In this document: piece after piece, positions 59,311 through 64,000 of the stretch
How the letters are laid out: each line of letters opens with the position of its first letter
Numbering within the stretch: the first letter of the stretch is position 1
NCBI RefSeq assembly: GCF_008033235.1
Contig: NZ_CP042432.1
Coordinates: 3,906,001-3,970,000 of the forward strand
Direction of reading: 5' to 3'
Source: Anseongella ginsenosidimutans
GTDB lineage: Bacteria; Bacteroidota; Bacteroidia; Sphingobacteriales; Sphingobacteriaceae
Length of the DNA stretch: 64,000 nucleotides
The notes under the pieces: generated by a model
What the model was told of the DNA's origin: nothing
What the model saw: the letters and a program-made list of their open reading frames with translations, nothing else
Database searches by the model: none
Made by a program: the position numbers and the translations under genes

Positions 59311-59898
59311 ATGAAAAAGGCTGAAACCACACGTTTATCCATCCTTGAAAAAGGATTCGGCATAATTTACCGCAACGGTTACCAGGCGACGAGCGTGGAT
59401 GAGATCATTGCCACTACGCAGGTGACAAAGGGAGCGTTCTATTATCATTTTAAATCGAAAGAAGAAATGGGACTGGCAATGATCAGGGAGCTGATGTACC
59501 CGGGTATGTACAATGCCATGGTAAAACCCCTGCTTGAGTCCGATAAACCGGTATTGGAAATTTATAGTATGATGAAAAATATCCTATTGGAGAATGAGTT
59601 CTTTGATGTAAAATATGGTTGTCCTGCCATAAATTTAACGGAGGAAATGGCCCCGTTAAGTCACTCTTTCCATAAGGCGCTTGCGCAGTTGACTACGGCA
59701 TGGAAAACCGGTATTGAAAAAAGCATTTCAAAGGGAAAAGAAGCCGGAAATATTCGCCAGGATGTCGATCCGGAACAAGTCTCCTGCTTTATACTTGCGG
59801 GATACGGCGGTATCCGTATTATGGGCAAAATAGCTGGCAGGCCCTGTTATACCATGTACTTGAAAGAATTGAAAAATTACCTGGAAAGCCTCAAATAA
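59311..59898 (+). CDS. TetR/AcrR family transcriptional regulator
   Basis: A 195-residue protein. The N-terminal helix-turn-helix is typical: ILEKGFGIIYRNGYQATSVDEIIATTQVTKGAFYYHFKSKEEMGLAMI. The C-terminal ligand domain (about 60-195) has a Cys in VKYGCPAINLTEEMAPLSH and another in VSCFILAGYGGIRIMG, as in regulators that sense electrophiles or oxidants (inference). It is preceded by a perfect-arm operator and followed by a second copy before the next gene, so it likely represses itself and the downstream membrane-protein genes, and perhaps the catalase. Confidence 0.94.
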   Translation: MKKAETTRLSILEKGFGIIYRNGYQATSVDEIIATTQVTKGAFYYHFKSKEEMGLAMIRELMYPGMYNAMVKPLLESDKPVLEIYSMMKNILLENEFFDVKYGCPAINLTEEMAPLSHSFHKALAQLTTAWKTGIEKSISKGKEAGNIRQDVDPEQVSCFILAGYGGIRIMGKIAGRPCYTMYLKELKNYLESLK

Positions 59899-59913
59899 TT
59901 TTTTTTACCAAAA

Positions 59914-59931
59914 ACATACCAACTAGTATGT
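59914..59931 (+). promoter_or_regulatory. second TetR operator, containing a start codon
   Basis: ACATACCAACTAGTATGT differs from the operator before the TetR gene at one position only. The ATG of the next gene (59928-59930) lies inside its right half. Repressor bound here would cover the start of the coding region, so control is likely; a short or leaderless mRNA is possible. Confidence 0.75.
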
Positions 59932-60383
59932 ATTATATTTTGCTTTCTGTTCATGCTTTAGTTAAATGGCTGGTGTTGCTTAGCCTTCTGTATGCGATCA
60001 TCCGCGCTTTTCATGGCTTTCGCTCAGGGGCTCCTTTTACGCAAACCGACAACGCTGTCAGGCATTGGACCGCAACGATCGCCCACATTCAATTACTTAT
60101 TGGTACGGCCTTATTCCTTCAAAGCCCCCTGGTCAAGGTTGCGTTCAGCGCCGGTACCAGCACCGGCGATGCATCCTTCTTCGCATTTATTCATAGCAGT
60201 ATGATGTTTGCCGCCATTGTACTGATTACCGTTGGCTCGTCATTGGCTAAACGGAAGGCAAAGGACCGGGATAAATTCCGCATTCAGCTGATCTGGTTCT
60301 GCCTGGCCTTACTGATCATGCTAATTGCCATTCCCTGGCCTTTTTCACCACTCGCCCAACGACCCTTTATCCGTACATTTTAA
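59928..60383 (+). CDS. small four-helix membrane protein (cytochrome b561-like size), unknown function
   Basis: A 151-residue protein with four likely membrane segments: YYILLSVHALVKWLVLLSLLYAIIRAF, TIAHIQLLIGTALFLQSPL, FIHSSMMFAAIVLITVGSSLA and IQLIWFCLALLIMLIAIPWPF. His residues lie near the ends of three helices (VHALVKW, TIAHIQLL, AFIHSSMM), which could hold heme or metal, but no named family is certain. Its start codon lies within a TetR operator. The DUF3817 gene follows 3 bp after its stop. Confidence 0.75.
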   Translation: MYYILLSVHALVKWLVLLSLLYAIIRAFHGFRSGAPFTQTDNAVRHWTATIAHIQLLIGTALFLQSPLVKVAFSAGTSTGDASFFAFIHSSMMFAAIVLITVGSSLAKRKAKDRDKFRIQLIWFCLALLIMLIAIPWPFSPLAQRPFIRTF

Positions 60384-60386
60384 TTT

Positions 60387-60704
60387 ATGATCCATTTATT
60401 AAAAAACAACATCGGCCGCCTTCGTATTATTGGTTTCCTGGAAGGTATCTCACTGCTGGTCCTGGTCTTTATTGCCGTACCGCTTAAATATGGCTGGAAC
60501 GAAGCCTCTTTGGTAAAAATGATCGGCCCGGTACATGGCCTGCTATTCCTGCTGTTCGTTTTTACGACGCTTGGTGTCGGCATTGAAAAGAACTGGAGCC
60601 GCCCGGTGACATGGAAGGTATTGATCGCCTGCATGATCCCCTTCGGCACATTTTACATTGATCGGACTATCCTGAAAAAAATGCAGGAAAAACGGCCGGG
60701 ATGA
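60387..60704 (+). CDS. DUF3817 family membrane protein
   Basis: A 105-residue protein with three membrane segments. RLRIIGFLEGISLLVLVFIAVPLKYGWNEASLVKMIGPVHGLLF and VTWKVLIACMIPFGTFYIDRTILKK give the DUF3817 pattern (often seen as an integral membrane domain in YdzA-like proteins). The function is not known. It is in the TetR-controlled operon and is followed 43 bp later by catalase. Confidence 0.88.
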   Translation: MIHLLKNNIGRLRIIGFLEGISLLVLVFIAVPLKYGWNEASLVKMIGPVHGLLFLLFVFTTLGVGIEKNWSRPVTWKVLIACMIPFGTFYIDRTILKKMQEKRPG

Positions 60705-60747
60705 ATCATATTTTTTGTTATGTTAGCGTAAATCAGACTAGAACAGA

Positions 60748-62262
60748 ATGGAAAAGGACAAAGCAAAACTTACCAGGCAGACCGGAGCGCCGGTCCCGGA
60801 CAATCAGAACACGCAAACCGCCGGTCCCCGCGGCCCCATGTTAATGCAGGATTTTTGGTTCCTTGAAAAAATGGCCAACTTCGACAGAGAAGTGATCCCT
60901 GAAAGAAGAATGCATGCAAAAGGCTCAGGCGCATTCGGCACGTTTACCGTCACACATGACATTACCCCTTATACCAAAGCCAGTATTTTCAGCGAAATCG
61001 GCAAGCAAACCGAAATGTTTGCAAGATTCTCTACTGTCGCCGGTGAGCGGGGAGCCGCAGATGCGGAGAGAGATATCAGGGGCTTTGCACTGAAATTCTA
61101 TACCGATGAAGGAATATGGGATCTGGTCGGGAATAATACACCGGTGTTCTTTTTCCGGGATCCGATGAAGTTCCCGGATCTGAATCACGCGGTAAAACGC
61201 GACCCCAAAACCAACCTAAGGAGCGCTAACAATAACTGGGATTTCTGGACACTGCTTCCTGAATCATTGCACCAGGTCACGATTGTCATGAGCGACCGCG
61301 GTATTCCTAAAGGTTACCGTCATATGCACGGTTTCGGAAGCCATACCTACAGCTTCATTAACCGGGACAATGTGAGGCATTGGGTAAAATTCCACTTCAT
61401 TACCCAGCAGGGAACCGAGAACCTGACTGACGAAGAAGCCGCAGCGATCATCGGCACAGACCGGGAGTCGGCGCAAAGGGATCTGTTTGATGCAATAGAA
61501 CGGAATGAGTTTCCCAAGTGGAAAATGTTCATCCAGATCATGACGGAAGAAGAAGCAAAAACCTACCGCTTCCACCCCTTCGACTTAACAAAAGTCTGGT
61601 CAAAAAAGGATTTTCCGCTTATTCCCGTGGGAGAATTCGAACTGAACAAAAACCCCGAAAATTACTTCCAGGACGTAGAACAGGCCGCGTTCAATCCTAC
61701 CAACAACGTGCCGGGAATCGGCTTTTCTCCAGACAAAATGCTGCAGGGAAGGCTGTTTTCCTACGGCGATGCGCAGCGTTACCGCTTAGGAGTAAATCAT
61801 TACCAGATTCCCGTTAATAAACCACGATGCCCCTATCACGCATTTCACCGGGATGGAACCATGCGCGTCGACGGCAATTACGGCTCCGCTAAAAATTATA
61901 ATCCCAATAGCTATGGGGAATGGCAGGAACAACCAGCTGCAAAGGAACCGCCTTTAGAACTTGAAGGAACGGCATATGCGCATAATTTCAGGGACGACGA
62001 CGAGGATTACTTTACCCAGCCCGGCGATCTGTTCCGGATCATCAAAGCCGATGGCAAGGCGGACCTGCTGTTTAAGAACACAGCTGCCCAGGTAGGTGGC
62101 GCCGAAAAATTCATCCAGATCCGCCACATCAAACACTGCTATAAGGCAGACCCTGAGTACGGAGAAGGTGTTGCAAACGCGCTTGGCATCACAATGGCCG
62201 AAGTAAACAGTTTCGACATGACCCCTTATGACAAGTGGGCGCCGAAGCCGACCAACGGATAG
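60748..62262 (+). CDS. katA: monofunctional heme catalase
   Basis: A 504-residue small-subunit catalase. The distal His is in [21 protein letters not shown] (His56), the core motif is [32 protein letters not shown], the distal Asn region is [23 protein letters not shown], and the proximal heme Tyr is in [24 protein letters not shown]. It breaks hydrogen peroxide to water and oxygen in the cytoplasm. It lies downstream of the TetR-controlled membrane genes and ends with its own terminator; whether it shares their promoter is unclear. Confidence 0.97.
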   Translation: MEKDKAKLTRQTGAPVPDNQNTQTAGPRGPMLMQDFWFLEKMANFDREVIPERRMHAKGSGAFGTFTVTHDITPYTKASIFSEIGKQTEMFARFSTVAGERGAADAERDIRGFALKFYTDEGIWDLVGNNTPVFFFRDPMKFPDLNHAVKRDPKTNLRSANNNWDFWTLLPESLHQVTIVMSDRGIPKGYRHMHGFGSHTYSFINRDNVRHWVKFHFITQQGTENLTDEEAAAIIGTDRESAQRDLFDAIERNEFPKWKMFIQIMTEEEAKTYRFHPFDLTKVWSKKDFPLIPVGEFELNKNPENYFQDVEQAAFNPTNNVPGIGFSPDKMLQGRLFSYGDAQRYRLGVNHYQIPVNKPRCPYHAFHRDGTMRVDGNYGSAKNYNPNSYGEWQEQPAAKEPPLELEGTAYAHNFRDDDEDYFTQPGDLFRIIKADGKADLLFKNTAAQVGGAEKFIQIRHIKHCYKADPEYGEGVANALGITMAEVNSFDMTPYDKWAPKPTNG

Positions 62263-62275
62263 TTGTAAAAAAACC

Positions 62276-62306
62276 AGCCTCCCGGACAATACCGGGGGGC
62301 TTTTTT
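62276..62306 (+). terminator. Rho-independent terminator after catalase
   Basis: AGCCTCCCGG and CCGGGGGGCT form a 10-bp stem with one T-G pair around a six-base loop, followed by TTTTTT on the plus strand, 14 bp after the catalase stop. It separates catalase from the next gene. Confidence 0.88.
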
Positions 62307-62317
62307 CTGGTTATATC

Positions 62318-63991
62318 ATGAAGAAGCTAACGCTATGTTCTTTACTGCTGTGCCTGGTTGCCCTGCTCCTTTCCTGTACCGGGCCAAGGCAGGCAGATAT
62401 TATCATCAGGAACGGCATGATCTACGACGGATCCGGCGGAAAACCCTACCGCGGCGCTGTGGCAATCACCGGCGATAAGATCACGGCGGTAGGCGACCTG
62501 GAAAATTATCATGCGCCCGTAGAAATAGATGCAAAGGGGCTCGCGGTAGCGCCGGGCTTTATCAACGTCCTCAGCTGGGCCTCCTGGACGCTGCTGATAG
62601 ATGGCAAAGGCGAAAGCGATACCCGCCAGGGGGTGACCCTTGAAATATTCGGCGAAGGCACCTCCGCCGGGCCACTTAATGATGAAATGAAATCACAATA
62701 TGTAAAAGATTTCCCTTCGGACAAATACGACACCACATGGACTACGCTTGGCGGTTTTTTAGCGATGATGGAAAACAGGGTCACGCCCAACGTTGCCTCT
62801 TTCGTGGGCGCCACTACCATCCGGAGGTATGTTATCGGGAATGAAGACCGGCCGCCCACCGCTGCTGAACTTCAGCAAATGAAAAACCTGGTGCGGCAGG
62901 CGATGGAAGAAGGCGCTTTAGGGCTGGGCACTTCATTGATCTACCCGCCCGCCTTTTATGCGCAGACAGAAGAGCTGATCGAAATGGCCAGGGTAGCAGC
63001 GGAATACGACGGCATCTATATTTCCCATATGCGGAATGAAGGGAACCACATACTCAAAGCCCTGGATGAACTGATAAGGATTGCCGACGAGGCAGCAATT
63101 CCGGCACAGATCTACCATCTTAAAATGGCAGGCAGCAATAACTGGAATAAATACGACCGGGTAGTCGCCAAAATCGATTCCGCAAGAGCCGCCGGCCTGG
63201 AAATATCCGCCAATATGTATATGTACAATGCTGCCTCAACCAGCCTGAGCGCCACCATGCCACCCTGGGCGCAGGAAGGCGGGTTTAATAAATTCCTGGA
63301 ACGGCTGAACGACGCTCCCACACGCAACCGCATAAAAAAGGAAATGCTAAGCCCCTCAGACGAGTGGGAAAACATGTTTCTCAATAGCGGCGGCCCCTCC
63401 GGCATTCTCCTGAGTAGTTTTGAAAATGAAGAATTACGGAAATATACCGGCAAAACCCTGGAAGAAGTGGCGCTGATGAGAAAGCAGTCACCGGAAGAAA
63501 CCGCCATTGATCTTATAAGAGAAGATAGTTCAAGGGTAGGCGCGGTTTATTTTATGATGTCCGAGGAAAATGTGAGAAAACAACTGCGCCTTCCCTATAT
63601 GTGCTTTGGTTCGGATGCAGGCTCCATTGCCCCGGCCGGAGGCTTCCTGAATTCCAATCCCCACCCCAGAACCTATGGCAATTTCGCCCGATTACTAGGC
63701 AAATACGTCCGTGAAGAACAGGTAATCCCCCTTGAACAGGCCATCCGCGGCCTCACCAGCCTGCCTGCGGAGCTTCTCGGGATCTCCAAAAGAGGAAGCC
63801 TGAAAAAAGACTATTATGCCGACGTGGTTATCTTCGATCCGGAAACGATCCAGGATCATGCAACCTATAAAAAACCGCACCAGTTCAGCACAGGCGTACT
63901 GCACGTTTGGGTAAACGGCGTCAGCGTACTCAAAGACGGCCAGCATACGGGCGCTACCCCCGGACGCGTCGTGAAATTAAAAGAAGAATAA
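62318..63991 (+). CDS. D-aminoacylase-like amidohydrolase lipoprotein
   Basis: From the ATG at 62318 (after the catalase terminator) the protein has 557 residues, with a lipoprotein signal ending in LLSC (Cys20). The N-terminal DIIIRNGMIYDGSGGKPYRGAVAITGDKI and the C-terminal ADVVIFDPETIQDHATYKKPHQFSTGVLHVWVNG are typical of N-acyl-D-amino-acid deacylases. The metal His residues in YISHMRNEGNH and QIYHLKMAGSNNW and the Asp in MCFGSDAGSI remain. The usual HxH after PGFI is replaced by PGFINVLSWASW (79-90). Substrate unknown, perhaps an N-acylated D-amino acid or peptide in the periplasm. Confidence 0.88.
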   Translation: MKKLTLCSLLLCLVALLLSCTGPRQADIIIRNGMIYDGSGGKPYRGAVAITGDKITAVGDLENYHAPVEIDAKGLAVAPGFINVLSWASWTLLIDGKGESDTRQGVTLEIFGEGTSAGPLNDEMKSQYVKDFPSDKYDTTWTTLGGFLAMMENRVTPNVASFVGATTIRRYVIGNEDRPPTAAELQQMKNLVRQAMEEGALGLGTSLIYPPAFYAQTEELIEMARVAAEYDGIYISHMRNEGNHILKALDELIRIADEAAIPAQIYHLKMAGSNNWNKYDRVVAKIDSARAAGLEISANMYMYNAASTSLSATMPPWAQEGGFNKFLERLNDAPTRNRIKKEMLSPSDEWENMFLNSGGPSGILLSSFENEELRKYTGKTLEEVALMRKQSPEETAIDLIREDSSRVGAVYFMMSEENVRKQLRLPYMCFGSDAGSIAPAGGFLNSNPHPRTYGNFARLLGKYVREEQVIPLEQAIRGLTSLPAELLGISKRGSLKKDYYADVVIFDPETIQDHATYKKPHQFSTGVLHVWVNGVSVLKDGQHTGATPGRVVKLKEE

Positions 63992-64000
63992 TTTAGCTTC

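Overview
The window looks like chromosome from a member of the Bacteroidota, probably a Sphingobacteriales/Chitinophagales-type polysaccharide degrader. The evidence is two SusC/SusD outer-membrane uptake pairs, a FecI/FecR-type sigma/anti-sigma pair, several exported lipoprotein glycosidases, almost no Shine-Dalgarno sequences, and at least two promoters of the Bacteroidota form TTTG-N19/20-TAnnTTTG. No rRNA, tRNA, CRISPR array, insertion sequence or phage structural gene was recognised. No gene-free gap exceeds 300 bases; the largest (20939-21227 and 4397-4634) hold nothing convincing.

Layout. 1-1456: start of a FecR anti-sigma factor (cut by the window edge) and its ECF sigma factor. 1569-4396: adk-obg-MFS transporter. 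4635-13438: a pectin/oligogalacturonate utilisation operon (SusC, SusD, GH28, GH105, uronate isomerase) with a divergent LacI regulator (13610-14659). 14749-23731: DinB-like protein, TonB siderophore-type receptor, an ABC exporter with a NEW3-domain partner, a ChaA-type antiporter. 22401-31308: a second polysaccharide locus (SusC, SusD, two DUF5000-like lipoproteins, an (alpha/alpha)6 glycosidase) with a divergent AraC regulator. 32331-34955: a decayed DUF1080-like tail, PaiB-like protein, a membrane protein, an FAD monooxygenase with a clear promoter and operator. 34921-38298: GH31 glycosidase and an alginate-lyase-like protein. 38429-41388: ECF sigma, anti-sigma and two Tat-type ferritin-like proteins. 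41481-47191: a planctomycete-style PSD1/DUF1553, DUF1501 and cytochrome/LRR cluster. 47290-48114: AraC regulator. 48231-58048: two giant proteins of unknown function. 58219-63991: LRR lipoprotein, a TetR operon with two near-identical operators, catalase, and a D-aminoacylase-like lipoprotein.

Two points matter most. First, seven genes are broken by eight single-base losses, every one at a short G/C run and every one repaired by adding one base. This pattern points to sequencing or assembly error more than to real decay, so those genes are annotated as single reconstructed units. Second, the 9.8 kb two-gene locus at 48231-58048 encodes proteins of 1444 and (after repair) 1824 residues with no signal peptide and no domain I recognise. 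It is the best candidate for an undescribed system.
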